This document shows, in pieces, positions 10,601 to 25,600 of a stretch of DNA of 62,000 bases. The stretch covers positions 273,022-335,021 of the forward strand of contig NMRA01000062.1 of the NCBI GenBank assembly GCA_002633005.1. Reading direction: 5' to 3'. The notes under the pieces were generated by a model. The model saw only the letters and a list, made by a program, of their open reading frames with translations, did not search any database and was not told where the DNA came from. Source of the stretch: Phoronis australis. Taxonomy: Eukaryota > Phoronida > Phoronidae. Within the stretch, counting starts at the first letter, position 1. Each line of letters begins with the position of its first letter. Both the position numbers and the translations under genes were made by a program.

Positions 10601-13600
10601 AGATGCTCGTTCCTGGAAATACATTCAAATTTTAGCAAATGACTACAAGAAAGGTTTCGGCAAAAATTATGTCCGCAAAAATTGTTTGAAAAGAGTTTGG
10701 TGAGTCATTCACAATATTTTAGGAGCAATAAAGACTTAACACCCGAAACTTGCAACTGCTTGTCAATACCACTCTCATTTTGGGCTTGAAGGGGGTAAAT
10801 AGTCCGCGCTGAGGCTTAGATAGACTTTTTTGGTTCTAAATCATGGGTGCCATTCACATACAACAAGCCTTTTGAAACTGACATACATGGTCAGTGAAAG
10901 TAGTTCTTGGTGAACTCTGCTCTTAATACACAACTGTCGCAGTTAGTGTGTGGAGGTACACACAGCTTAACAAAGAATTTGTAATCCTGGGTGAGAAGAT
11001 ATGATTTATTATCCCCTATGAATAACTGAATAGCCAAGCCCAGAATGCCAGTGGCAAAGGGACAGTTTCATTTTGTGTAATCCTAAAACATGTCACAACT
11101 GGCTCTTAGATAAACTCAAGATAGTGATATCTCCTGTATTAGCTAAAGGAAATTGCAATACCTTTCTACATGGCCAGATGGCAGCAGAGGTCATCTGTCA
11201 CATATGAACACTTTTAGTGTGTGTCATGACCTGTCGACCACACAGTCTGAAGATCAGCAAGGGGTCAAAGGTTACGAAATTCCCTTTTTGTTAACTCACC
11301 TGGAGACATGCCAATCCCTGAATCCCCTTGTGTTGATGGTGCCTGAACAAAGAAAAAATGAGATGAGACAATCCTGAGATGGAGTGTGTCAGCATTATGC
11401 ACCTGATGAAAAGTAAGAACAATAATTGTGGAGCACAAATGAACTAATGGCGTTAACTCTGACTTATTCTATGTAGCAATCCTAAACTTGATTTTGAAAA
11501 ACCTGCTTGCGATAAAAAGGAATATGTCATAATACCACACAGAAGCATCACATACATCACTCAACATAAAACTTGGAAAGAAATGGTCCGTTTCGTAAAA
11601 AATTTAGGCTCAAATCTGAAAAATGTTCTAATCTCAACTTGTCAAAGCACAGTCTCTGAGCTGATTGCATTCCAAAAACTGATAAATAATCAAATCATTT
11701 GCATAACTTATTGCTAAACTGTAATGTGCCAACAATTACTTTGGAAAAATTTTATTCAGTAATTGCAGAGTGGGAGTGAAAGACCAAATGTCCAAGTTGA
11801 GCTTCCGTCCCTTTTTATGAACCAGACTCCAGAGGTCTCTACTTATTGTTCAACGTCTTGTTTTGGAATTATCCAATACAAGACCATTGCCAAGTTTTCT
11901 CCTGAGGCCACTCTTCAAATTATTGTAGCTCTTCTCTCAGTTGGGCAAGTTTTTCATTTGGAGTTGTTGAAATGTATTAGACGAATGCAAAAACAACTTC
12001 ATTGCATCTGTGAAAAAGCGAATTTAAAATTTAAGAGTGGAGAGCCTCGACCAAATTGAACATCTGAGGCGCATATTAACCGTCTCCCACTGAACGTTCA
12101 GGCTCAAAATTTGAAGTGCTGACACCAGCCCAGGCGAATCGTTCCCGACCGTGGAGGTCAAAACTCCAGTCACTTGTCTCAGGAAAAAACTTGCCACCAA
12201 AAGAACATTCTGTAAAACTTACTTTCAAGAGTTAGTATGTTGCACAGTACAGACCGAATGAGTTACCAAAATGTTCCCCTGTGTCTGCAATTCTTACAGT
12301 ATTGTAACGTGTAAACGTGCAATACAGTACAGACCAAATGAGTTAATTACCAAAGTGTTCTCCCGCGTCTGGAACTCTGGAAGTGTTGTCACCTCGTCAT
12401 CCGCTTCATCCACCACAAGACTAGGCACGGTATCCGACGCTACCGGCAGTCTGGGAACAGAGACCTCACCAGATGGAGCTTTGATGTTGTTGGTAACAAG
12501 TTCGTCTGCTGCACTATCCTGGCCATGCTCTCCTGTGACACGGTGGAAAGACAATGAGTCCGGGTAATCTAAAGTGTTCTCATGGATTGTATAATCATGC
12601 TCAACCAGCAGTTATAGCAGTCTGTAGAAAACTGACCTGCATTCTCAATTTACATATTTTGGCTCAGGAGGCTGCTAACCAGGGACTCACTTTTTGAGCA
12701 AACAGTATACCGTCAACAGGGGGAGCTTCATTTTGAACAAAGTACTTGATTGGGACAAAACCGTGAACCTTCACTAAAAAAATTCCACAACAAAGCGCAG
12801 AGTATTTCAAGTTTCCACCAAAAATTCGGATGAGAATCACTGGAACTGTGGGGATTACTATACCCAAATTCACCAGTGACAATGTATTCCATGTAAATAA
12901 ACGTAGATGTTAGCACAGTCCAATGCCAAAACAACAGATACAACTTCAAGACATGGAATAAGAGAAATAAATACACGAATCAGGGCCTAGCTCTCACTAC
13001 TCAATTCAAAAATACCAACAGCATAGCATGGTTTGAGTAAACGTACAAATTTGTACTCTAATCGTGCGGCATGACTGGTTAATTTTCAAGTCTGAATAAT
13101 TTGGAAAGTAGACCCTGAGCCGGGTTAGCAACAGATTAGTGCAACAGTTAGTACTTAGAACTGACAACTGCTCCATGTGGTGCTGGTGAACACAGAAGTC
13201 CTCAATAAAAACACTGCACATCCTCCAAGTGCAAGAGATTCAAGCACCGAATGGTCTACTTGATCTCTGACTTGACACACCCTCTGTGTTATTGAGGGAA
13301 AATGAATCAGGACATCTATTGGTCAGTAGAAACACTACAAACTCGACCTCTGATGGGCTATCCCCGACGTTTACAAGTCGGTCTTCACTTGACCTAAATT
13401 AAAGATCACATCATCCTTTGAAGTTTTTTTGACACAGGGCACAGGCTAAGTATATCATTCACGCATTCACTAAATCCACACATGCGCACATACACAGACT
13501 GAGAAGCCAGTACAAGCACACAACACAGTTAACCACCACCAATAGCATGAACGGCCGTGGGTGCAAATTACAGGGCACTGTTGTGGACTATGACTAGCAA

Positions 13601-16600
13601 GCCCTCTACTACTGTTGACAACATGCGCTGTGTAAATATTGAATAACTGACAGTACATACCAAGAAATAGTCACACAAAATTCAGTGTCCCCATTATGAG
13701 GAGTAACGACTAGTCATGATGGGTAATGACCTGACAGCATGATGGGTAATGACATGTCATTCCAGCCATTCTAAACGTGAATTCTGCTTGTTCTCTACTG
13801 TCGTGACTGGGAATTTGGCATCATTTTAGCAGAGTATTTATTTATTTATGTGTGCTTTAGATGTTGAATGTTTGTCCAACATTGGACAAATACTTCAAAA
13901 GCGCCATCTAGCGGCCCAGCTTATCTCAATTTCGACACTACATCCGAAAATGGACAACTTTGTAGATGCTTAAAGAATAAAAACCAGCAAGTTAAAATAA
14001 ATTTATCCGTGGGATGGGAACCTGTTGTACTAATATATAAAACTTGGTGGCAATAAAACTATGTCCTGGTCAACCGAGACAATAGCCAGAGAACACGGCA
14101 GCACAGATGACAAGGTGTTCAATTAAAACATCCGTTAGTTGGTTAGTACGTTAGTTGGAGGAAAACATCTGAAAATAACAAACGAAATGTAAACATTCAA
14201 CAAAATTTGACAGTGATCATCTTGGTAAACCTACATTAGCTTTGATTTTCTGAAAAGATTCCATAATCAAAACACTTTACAGACCGTTCACCGTAATTCA
14301 TAACCAAAACTGTTAAGAGACCGTTCACAACCATGCAATGATCAAAACCCTTTAGGGACTGTTCACAATTATCCATGATCAAAACATTTTCGGTACCGTT
14401 CATAATCATCCATGATCAAAATGCTTTAAAGACAGTTCACTGTAATTATCCGCGAAAAAACACTTTAGGAACTGTCACAATCGTCGACACTTTCACAAGA
14501 ACATTACTTTGTCCCACCTGTAATTTTGAGTAAAGTATTGTTCAGAGGTTGATTAGTCTGAGATTTCCACCATATTGTCTGCCTGAGAGGACGCCTGTCC
14601 TGAGGCAAAGTGTGACCATAGCTTATAGTATTGGCTTTAGTCCTATTGTCTACGATTTATGGCGTCAGGTGTTTAGATCCTAGCTCTATCGACAAAAAGG
14701 GGGAGTTCAAGGCCGAGGTCAGAAAAGCCGGAACCAGACGATACTTGGGTGGTGTGGTCTTGTGATATATTGCATTTGGTTCTTGGCAATTGGGAGGTTG
14801 TCTTCTCAAGTTTTGGAGATATAAAAATAAAAAGCAACTCTAAAAATTGAATTTTGTCTTTTAACGTCACCATTATCAAACGTCAAAAGCTACGTTAACA
14901 ACAAGCCCATCCCTCTGTAAATCGTGCAGTTTGTACACTTGTGAAAATGACGACAATAGTGAACTTAGTTCCTTGATTTCCTAAAACAGCAAACAACAAC
15001 TGCACAATAGAAACTTTTATCACCTCTTGTTATGAAAAGAAATTTCACACCTTTAACGGCCCGTAGCGTATATTTGCGAGTATTGTACGTCTTCAAGAAT
15101 GCAACATTTCTGCTTCCAACAGAGAACTTAGGGCAAGCGTGAAATCATTGTAGACGTTACACAACAAACAGCTCACACCATACAATGAACTTACTGGTGA
15201 TAACATGACCCTTCTTTAGCGGGGGAGATAACCTCCATTCAAAGCCAATCTTCACCATGGCTGTATTCCTGGTGGTGAGTCTATGCTGAACGTGGAACCG
15301 ATATGCCAGCACAGCTAGAGGTTGAGGACAAAAAAGGCAGTTACTAGAAAATCACAGCGACAGCAGGCATCCAAGGTGTCAGTCACCCCAATGAGTACGC
15401 AATGTTTCTTACGTTCTTAAGTTATATCAGTCTTCCAAAAGTTAAGTTACCCAAACACCCATAAGAAAAATAGACAAACAATTGTCTGAGTCACTTGAAA
15501 ATTAGCTGGAAAATTTTGCTTCTCCGAATTTCACCAAGAACATTATATAATATTGTCATTTCTTTTAAAACTTGCGCATACAGATAACATTGCTCAATGC
15601 TCAATTTCTTCGCTAGTTTTTCACAGAACCACCTTGAACAAGTTATACTCAAGATGGGATAAACATTTTGTAGTGTTTGTTTTTGTTGAGAAATTTGACA
15701 AAGGAAAAAAATGTTAAATTCGTTTTCAAATCACTATGAAGCTCTAGCAAACTTTTTGTTCCAGGAACTAGACTGCCATAAGAACACATTATTTGCAGAA
15801 TTTGTGACAGAAATATTTTTGTGTTGTAAAATTTAACTGAAATAAACGTTTCTGCATAAATAAAGTCAAAGTAATGATAAAAAAGAGAGTCGTATCAGGT
15901 GACTGATGTTAATTCAAGAGGCCGAGGGTGTGTTGTTTTTGATGCCCTCTTGTTCTGGATTGTACAAGATACATTCGTGTCAATATGTTACATAAACAAA
16001 TAAATAAATCAACGACTTGTCCACAACAATGCATGAACAACTGAAGACCGTTAATCATACCCAACACAGCTTGCACACAAACCTGAGGGTGTAATCTGCC
16101 TTAATTTAATTCACAGCTGACATAATTGTAAACTTTTGAATGTTTTTATCATCTGCATTTAAATTTCCCGTCTCTCCTCTTACTTTCATAAAAATCCATC
16201 TTTTAAAGTTCAAACTAAAAAATTCCTATCCCTGATGTTCTCTGCACACTAACTAATAGAAAACAGCATGTCTTACCAGCTTTGCGCAAACTGAGCTCAG
16301 CCATTGCCGTGAAGTGCTTGTGAATTCTGTAGAGTTCCGCTGCCAATGGCATCCTCTCCAGGGTGGGAAATGGTTCGTCAGCCATCATCTCTTTAAACTT
16401 CTTGTAGGTGTAGAATTTCTGCGAGCTGTGGGCTTGTATGAAGTATTGCACCAGATCTGGTAATGAATAAATAGGTCAAGTTCTAAGAGATGACCAGAAC
16501 TAGTAACGAGTAAGTCAATTCAAGATATGACCACAACTGATGTGCAGGTCAAGTTAAGGTATGACCAGAACTGGGTATGAGCAGGGCAAGTTACGACATG

Positions 16601-19600
16601 AGCAGAACTGGTAATGTCAGTAAGTAAAGTTAAGCTATGACCAGAACTGGTAATGAGTAGGTCAAGTTAAGATTTGACCAGAACTGGTAATGAGCAGGTC
16701 AAGTTAAGGTATGACCAGAACTGTATGAGTAAGCCAAGTCAAGGTATGACCAGAACTGGTAATGAGCAGGTCAATTTAAGATATGACCAGAACTGGTAAT
16801 GAGTGGGTCAAGTTAAGGTATGACCAGAACTGGCAATGATTAGGTCAAATTGAGACATGTTCTACTAAATGCAGTCAACACGGCAGTTACAGGAAGGGTG
16901 ACGAGCAATATGAAGTGTAAACATTAAACAAACGCATTGATATATAAAACCAGGGTCACCACACTAAGCACTGGCAATAAAAACTGGTGAACAGAGAGCA
17001 AATATTTTGAACAAGGTCATTTTAGGCTATAGAATCTTTTACAAAATGATTGTTAAGAAAAAATACTAACTCTCACTTACACACAGTAAGACATTACCTT
17101 TTGAATGTGAATTGGAGAAGAAGTTGAGAACATGGCTGTAGGTCTCCTGAACACTCCCAACAGAGGGGAGCAAGGAAGGTGCTGGAATGGAGGTCACATG
17201 TCAGTCCAGGTTCTTGAATGATAGGAATTCAGCTCATATACTAAAACCTCCAATTTGGTTTCAGCTGCACGACAACAACCATTTCTAAATCAACACTTGC
17301 AGGACAATAATCCATCACAGATCCAAGAGTTACTGTCATCACTTGCAGGACAATCATCTACCACAGATCAAAGAGTTACGAGAACCATTCATCTATGGAT
17401 AACAGAGAACCAAAACCTAATGCATGAAATGGCTAATTTAACTGAATTTATTGGGGTGAAATTACCGTAATTTTAACTCTGTATAAAGCCTTCAATTTCA
17501 GAAGTCAAACATTTAAAAAAATCGCTAGTTTTAGCCCACGCTATATATGAAATTATTTTAGCTTGAATTTGAAAACTGCATTTGGGATGAAAGTTTTTAT
17601 TTTGTCTGTGCTTCAGAAACAAAAATGGTGAATCTGACAATTTTTCTAAAAATTCTTGTCAAATTTAAATTGAATAACTCTCGTTGGCATACCCAAGTAG
17701 ATTCGCCACATTTAAAAGGCATTTTCACGAGTTTTCACGTTCCATGCCTCTTTAATACGATACAGTACACACATTGTACCACTACCAAGGCAATGCCAGA
17801 CTACAATTAAACTGAATGAGAGCAATGTTGCTTCTTTTATTTGATTTCTTCGTATATTAAGATTGTCTCGTTTCTTCTGACGTGAGCCCTACATTACATA
17901 ACCTGTGCCCCACTCAAATGTACATCACTCGTTACGCACCATCAATGATGCGACGTGCCTCCTCAATGGCCTGCTTAAACATGTCCAGCCCAAGTGCTTT
18001 GACTGCTGCCTGCAACTGAGGCACACGGATGACCTCAGCCAACACCTCGTCTTCATCCAACAGGACACCTTCAGCAACTGTAACCAAGGCAACGAAATAA
18101 CTCCTATGTTGTTAGGCATCGAAATGCACAGGGTGAAAGGGCATGAAAGGGTATGAAAGAACTTTGGCCTTGATGCTGACGACAATGATGGGAGATGATG
18201 ACAAGAATGATATTTGTGCTGGTGATGACAGAGACCGTGAGGGGTGACAGAGACGGCGAGGGGTGGCAGAGATGGTGAGAGGTGACAGAGACAGTGAGGG
18301 GCGACAGAGACGGTGAGGGGTTACAGAGACTGCGAGGGGTGACAGAGACNNNNNNNNNNNNNNNNNNNNNNNNNNNNNNNNNNNNNNNNNNNNNNNNNNN
18401 NNNNNNNNNNNNNNNNNNNNNNNNNNNNNNNNNNNNNNNNNNNNNNNNNNNNNNNNNNNNNGACAGAGACAGTGAGGGGTGACAGAGACGGTGAGGGGCC
18501 ACAAAGACTGTGAGGGGTGACAGAGACTGTGAGGGGTGACAGAGACAGTGAGGGGTGACAGAGACGGTGAGGGGCCACAAAGACTGTGAGGGGTGACAGA
18601 GACTGTGAGGGGTGACAGAGACAGTGAGGGGTGACAGAGACGGTGAGGGGCCACAAAGACTGTGAGGGGTGACAGAGACTGTGAGGGGTGACAGAGACAG
18701 TGAGGGGTGACAGAGACGGTGAGGGGCCACAAAGACTGTGAGGGGTGACAGAGACTGTGAGGGGTGACAGAGACAGTGAGGGGTGACAGAGACGGTGAGG
18801 GGCCACAAAGACTGTGAGGGGTGACAGAGACAGTGAGGGGTGACAGAGACGGTGAAGGGCCACAAAGACTGTGAGGGGTGACAGAGACAGTGAGGGGTCA
18901 CAAAGACTGTGAGGGGAGGCACAGACAGTGAAGGGTGACAGAGAAAGGATACGGCCAGATAATTATGTTGCTCTCGTTTTCTCAAAATGTTCTTGAAAGG
19001 ACAATACAAGGAAATTCCCTACAACTTTTCTAATGTTATTTGCCCATCCAAGACAACTATGATGAAATTTTGTGACATCAGAAAGTGATTGCATGAAAGT
19101 CACACGCTACATAGCAGTATCAGATCAGAATTACGCAACACAGCTTTTGGAGTCATTTCTTCCAACATTGTCTAAAAAATTAAGACACACAGCAGACAAA
19201 TCCTGATACACCTAACAACAATACTAACCAGATGACCCCTGACCCATGATGTTGATATGCTCAGACGGTGTGGTCCTGACAGTCACTGCCTTCATGAACT
19301 CTCTCATCAACAGGGTGACCTTATCCAACTCTGGTTGTGTTAGGCCACCATGGAAGTCGACCTGGTTGGAGTGGAGTTGTCGGCACAGCTCTGCTATATC
19401 CTCTGTATAAACAGAATGTAGAGTCAGACGGGAGATGTGCTGATGATAATGCAGTTATCACAATAGGATTAATAAGAGCTTGGAGGAAAGAATGGAAAGA
19501 AAAATCAGTTTCATTGGTGATTATTCGAGCAACATATAAGCAATTATTAGCGACGACACAGCCTTTTAATTGTTGACGATAAAAGCAGCCCCTGGCAATA

Positions 19601-22600
19601 ACTTCCATGGGACTGAGTGTTGACGCTCCGCTGTTAAAGCCACCAGTCCTGTTTACTGCGAAGTTAACTGGCGCTGTTAACTTTGATCCAGGACCAAAGT
19701 TAACCATTCATACTGACCGCAACTCCCCAAAACATCAATGTGTCAACGTTAGTATGAAAGGGTCTTTAGTCATACAGCTGTCTCAGTTGGACTGTGTAAC
19801 AGCTTAACAAGTGTTCATGGTTCTGACTGAGAAGGTAATTTTTATCACCCCTTACAGATTCTGAATAGCTGAGCCCAGGACGATTTGCTTTGACTGCTGC
19901 AATGATTTAAAATGCGTTCCATAACCCCCCTTACACACCACCTGTTGGTCAATACAATCAAATCACTCAACTGAGTCATTACCTGTAATACCTACAGCAC
20001 TAGTTAACAAAACCACAACTGACAAGCGTAGCCATGGAAACATGACCACAGTGGGCTATTCACAGCTCATCCCAATCAAGGGGTTTTGTCACGACATACA
20101 TTAAAGTCAAGTACTTACCAGGGCTAACAAGGGAGGCTATTTGTTTGTTGTCCTCCAAAAAACATTTCATTTGTTTCAGTATCAGGCTGGTGGTTACACT
20201 CTTGGCAGGAAGGTTGTCTTCCAATGAAGACAAAATGAAGGTAGTTTGGTCGATGAACTGTTGTCTCACTGGGAACATAAGGTACAAAATATGTAAAGAA
20301 TCTCGAAACGATGCTACAAAACAGTCTCAATATTGCAACATTTTCTTTGCGAATACTAATTCATATCAATGGCAAAAGAAGACAGATTTGTTGACACGGT
20401 TCTGAGGAATGTCTAGGTGGTGGCCAGCATGAGACTGCAAGGATTCAAAGGTACAAAGGATTACACTCAGTCCTTGATACATCACAAAGTAACAATACAA
20501 AGTAACAGAATACGTATACACTTTCAACTCAACAATGTATGGTCAATATCATGTTAAATATTCAGACAGTGATAACACGGTTACATATTACAGCCATCCA
20601 GTCATGCATGTTATCAAATGGGTTGTAATGGGTTGCACAGATTAAGAAAACACTCTGAGGAGCTACACTTGGCGAAGTCGAACAAAGACTTTAGAACATC
20701 GCCGATGATGCTGGCATTGATAAAAACCATTGAGTAACATTAGCTTTTTACATGCCATTGGCAAATGCACTTACATTTTTTATCTTTGAGACGTTTCAAT
20801 AATTCTGTCAGACCTGTAAAATGAGTTTACAATTAAGGATAACTGACATCTCCCAGGCTTGCAATAATTAACTTGGAAACAACAAGTAATGATCTAGTGC
20901 TGATACAACACCTGAAAAAAATGTAATTTTTATCACTGACTAGTCCTAGTCACTGTAACAGCTGAAATTTACTACCCTCCCTTGACCAGCATCATGTGAG
21001 TACTACACAGTGTGCTTTGTTATAAAAAAAATCCTACACCAGAAGTCAGAGCATGAATTCGTCGACGCGCAAAGCCATATGTAAATACAATGGCATGTCT
21101 CAATTGTCGAGATGGACATGCTGTGTAGTCAGAGTCTGGCTTAAGCTAAGGGATACCTACAGGCAACAAGTTCTTTGTCTTCTACCGGTTGTGTCTCTTG
21201 AGGTATCTCAGTCTTCTGTAGCTTCACATCGTCTGGTGAGAACAAACAAACAAGTCGATACTTAGAGTGGACACTGCAATCAGCATCATCAAAATTCCAC
21301 AAGTTCTTTTGAAGGTCCCAGCAAATTAGTTGATGCTAGGTACATCAGCTTGACACCACGAGGCTGACCCTGCATCCCCTGACCAAATTCCAGTGTTGTC
21401 CACATATTCTAGGGTGTATGTTTTTTTCTTAATTTCATTCAATATCAATGACAAGAAGTAAAAATAATATATTACAAAGTAACCCATGTCATCAAAAAGC
21501 CACCAACAACTTCGGCTGTCAGTGAACTGCCATGTAACTGCAGTTGAGACCAGCCATTGAAATACTAATTCTCACACACCACTAGAGGACTACCCTACTC
21601 ACCTATCACAATAGTGGGCCTTTTCACAGGGACGTGTCCTTTCCGTTCACCAAAAGTCTTAAGGAGGAATACCACTTCCTCCTTGATAACAGTAGCACTT
21701 CGTCCCGTCCTCTCAACAATGGCCTGAATTACTCCAAAATAGGTGGTGAATAACCTGTCCATCACCACTGCATCATCGAAGGCTGAAACCATAGGAAGAC
21801 GAAGTTACCGGCTTAGGGGACGGTTTTCAGGAATATGGTTGCTAAGTGTCATGGAATGCTTTGGCCAGAGAGTTATAAACCTAGGCTGCATTTTGTAGAA
21901 GACAGTAGCTTGAACTTGCAGTGAAAAATTTCCTCTCTTTGAATGGAAACGGTGAAGTCTAACCCGCAATTCCACCACACAATTCAATATTCCAACCTCA
22001 ATGACCACTCAGTTCACCAAACACCATTTCCCTAGATTGCAACAGTAAGGTCTCAAGCAAAGGTTACTCGCGAAACACTTGCCTTCCGCTCACGTGACTT
22101 AGCCTGATCTCGCAGGAAAGTTGGCTTACAGAATGCATCCCTGGATGTTCATTACTTAAAATACAGTCATTTAAGTGTGAGGACCAACTAGACATCAAAA
22201 CACCGGCCGGTACAATGTGGAGTTAGTCTTTATATCTCATGCAACAAATATTTAAAATACAAAAGTCAAAAGAGTAGCTCTAGAAAGGAATAATCACCGT
22301 TGTTGGCCCCAGCTTCAGTAAAAATTTTCGCCAAACCTATACAAAACCAATTCAACATATGAACAGAACTTTCATCAATGTCATGGATATAAAAAATAAT
22401 TGCAGGCGGTCTTATAGACATTGCAATGATCACCTGGAACCATTTTATGCTTTATCAATATAGTTAAAACCAAGGTGAGGAATAAGAGACGTGCATGACT
22501 CAAGGGTCAAGCAGTGTGTCCCAGTTGGACTTGATGTCATGACCTTGAGCCTAGAAAGTGGACATTTGTTCCAGCAGGCCACATTATCTCCTGCTTCATC

Positions 22601-25600
22601 AATGTCCTCACTTTGTATGACCAAAGCATTGTGAACACAAACTTGAGTTTCTTTAGAACACCAAAAACAAAATGGATAGCACATAACACTAAGTTCAACT
22701 GCTGATGAAATTAGAAAAAACAACGACATGTTTCGGCGATTATTAAAACACCATCATCAGGAGAAAAAATAGTGGACACGTTGTGAGGCCCAACAACAAA
22801 TAACGATACACACCCACTCTCAGTTACAGGGGAATAACAATTATAGAATAACAATGCCAACCTGTGGTGTGCCAGTTGCCTATTGAGACTAGGCTTGCAC
22901 CAATTGATGTGTAGAGCCTCACAAATTTTCAGCTCCATTGTTGTTTCTGCTTGGTCTACTGGTGTTTTAATAAACGCTGAAACATGTCAAGCCGGTTTAA
23001 ATCCATCTTTGTTTTTATTAACATATGCCGCTACTTGCTATCATGGATATCTGATGAAATTACACATTTCAACAACAGCAAAATTTAAAAACGCCGCAGT
23101 TCAAGCAACATGCACAGTTAACTATTTTTTTGTCCAATAGGTGGCAACAAAGAGGCACCACATCAACACAAACTCTTGGTGGCTTCAATACGTAGGAAGT
23201 AATGTATGTTTGTCACTTTAAACTAACTTACCTTTGGCTACTTTGTCGCCAACCCGGTTAATAAAATTACTCAATTTGCTATCGGTCTTCATCTCGTCAA
23301 CCACCGAGTCCAGAACTTCGCGTTCAATCTTACGCTTCATGGCTGTCAAATACAATCTTCATAATTCACCAAATGTAAGCATTCACCGTCATCAGTCGAA
23401 GCTCAGAATACTCTATCTAGACTTTAATACCGGAGCACCAGAAAATGTCCATTTGGCTAACTTCAAAACTTCAAACCTCAAAACATTTTGGAAAGTTAAA
23501 CACTTTAATTGGATTCATATGACCTTTCTGATTCTACGCTTTACGCACTGTTCTCCAAAACGTTGTTTTAAAATGTTCCACTTTTGCACGAGGGGCTATC
23601 AAAAAATACGACGACTGCTTTTAATGAAAAAAAAGTCATAAAAAACGAAAACAGATTGATATGTTTTACCTTGACTATTTGTATCAACAAACTTTGGTCA
23701 TGCTATTGATATCGTTGCATTTCCTTTAATGTATATTTCATTTTCACTGATATGACGTGGTCACGCGACCTAATAAATCGCACATTGGTATTGATTCAAA
23801 AATCCAATTCTACACAATTTCTAACTTCAAAAATATATAAACTTTTTTTGAAAATCTGTAATTTTGTAGATATTTAGCTCAAGACAAAGACTTGTCAATA
23901 AGGTCCTACAAGTTTATGGGGAATTTACCATGAAATGACATGAGTATATTCAACGTTTACCTTTCACACTTTGAACATCAGAACGGGACCCTTGTGTTGG
24001 GAATGGTTTTGTCTGCAGGAATGTCTTCATTGTTTTGTCGACCACAGAGTGTCTTCTGTAACCACCTGGGGGAAAATAATGAAAAGTATTGACCTGCGGC
24101 ATTTATAACCTACTTAGTCTATCCTGTCATCAAATGTCAAAAATGTCATGATTAGTTGGAACTGAAAACAAGCGGCAACTTACGCCTTGACTTCATGTAC
24201 TTATCCGTGACTGTAAAGAAAGTTGATGCGTGGTATCAAATGCGCTACACAAATCAACTAAGTCATTACAACTTATGAACAACTTGGACATGAAGACAAA
24301 AGTGAATACTCAGTCTACGTAACGAGCCCAGGGCCCGGTCTCTAATCTTTGTACTCGAAAGGAACTCGAAACTATTTTTGGAAATTTCTCTGCTCCTTTT
24401 GCGCGAACTTAAGATAATTGGTTATCAGACTGTGCTCGAATACATTATACTTAATGCATAGGAGTTTCTAGTTCAAGTTTGCCCTTGAAGACCCTTATAT
24501 TCGTGCTACAAACTCGAGTAAAAGCTCGAAATTTCTAGTTCAAACTTGAACTTATTGCTTTAATATTGGGTTTACAAACTGTGAACTAAGGGCAATAAAT
24601 TGTCTACGTAAGTTATTGTGTACTCGAGCATAGAATAATAGACACTTATCTCGAGTTCGCCCAAAAGTAGAGTAGAAAATGACAAACCTAATTTCGAGTT
24701 CCATTTCGAGTAAAAAGATTGGAGACCGGGCCCAGGAAAAAAGATCAGCAAATATAACCCGATAAAGTAGGAGTCGTATAAACCAGACCTTTCTAGTAAT
24801 GTGTACAACAAAATAAATGACAATAACCTCTTTCAACCGTCACGTCATCACAGTAACATTCACCCAGTTCAGCTATGATATACGTCTCAAGGAGCGTCTC
24901 AACTTTCTCAGTCAGTATTTTATCTGCTCGAAGTCTTGCAGCTGAAAAATACAACAACGTAAACAGTGAAAACAACGACACTACCCGTTGTATCAAACAC
25001 CCAGACAACGGGAGGTATTCACCACGACTTCATTTTTCTTAGCATTACGTACAGCCAGTGCACACGCGGAGCTATGAGCTGAGCCCTCTGCTTCAAAAGA
25101 ATGATTCCTGAGCTGACAACTGACATCAAGAGCAAGGGAATTAACTCAATTTGTCTTATTTTCATGCCTTAACGCGAGCTCAACTCTTGCTCGCTTGAGC
25201 CAGAGAGCTCAACTCGTAGCTAGCTCTGTCTGTAGTGGACCATTATAAAAGAAAATTAACTATCAGAGAGCAACCACACTACAAAGTGTAGACAGAGCTA
25301 TCCCTCGAAATCATCTTTGTGCCCCAGACAACACCCAAGGATGACTATGAAACTTATAATAAATTAAATTTTTTTGTATCAAAAAACTTACCAACATGAT
25401 CAAGCGTTTCCATAGTATACATGCGCAGATTTTCAGCTGTATGGAAAAGAAGTAAGTTTTTCATTATTTTGTATAAATAAGTGATATACAGCCTCGACAT
25501 TTACTAAATCGAGGCACGGCAAAAGGCTGATTATTGATTTTTATTTGGTAAAAAATACACCAATCCAAGCTTGTCAAAATTTATCTCAAGAGGACAACTA

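Larger units (their letters stand above)
5374..11299 (-). other. Large intron region between exons 54 and 56
   Basis: About 5.9 kb. It holds the 51-bp minisatellite, the fold-back at 9195-9497, the short element at 9814-9976, the MITE at 10776-11047 and candidate exon 55 (7002-7055). Apart from these I see only AT-rich non-coding sequence. Confidence 0.5.

Noticed and set aside
16450-16862. CRISPR-like regular repeats
   Set aside because: Directly adjoining minisatellite units without unique spacers, in an animal intron.
18104-19009. Open frames of up to 301 codons (Ser/Leu/Pro/His-rich) on the - strand
   Set aside because: They are translations of the 19-bp minisatellite and include the N gap.
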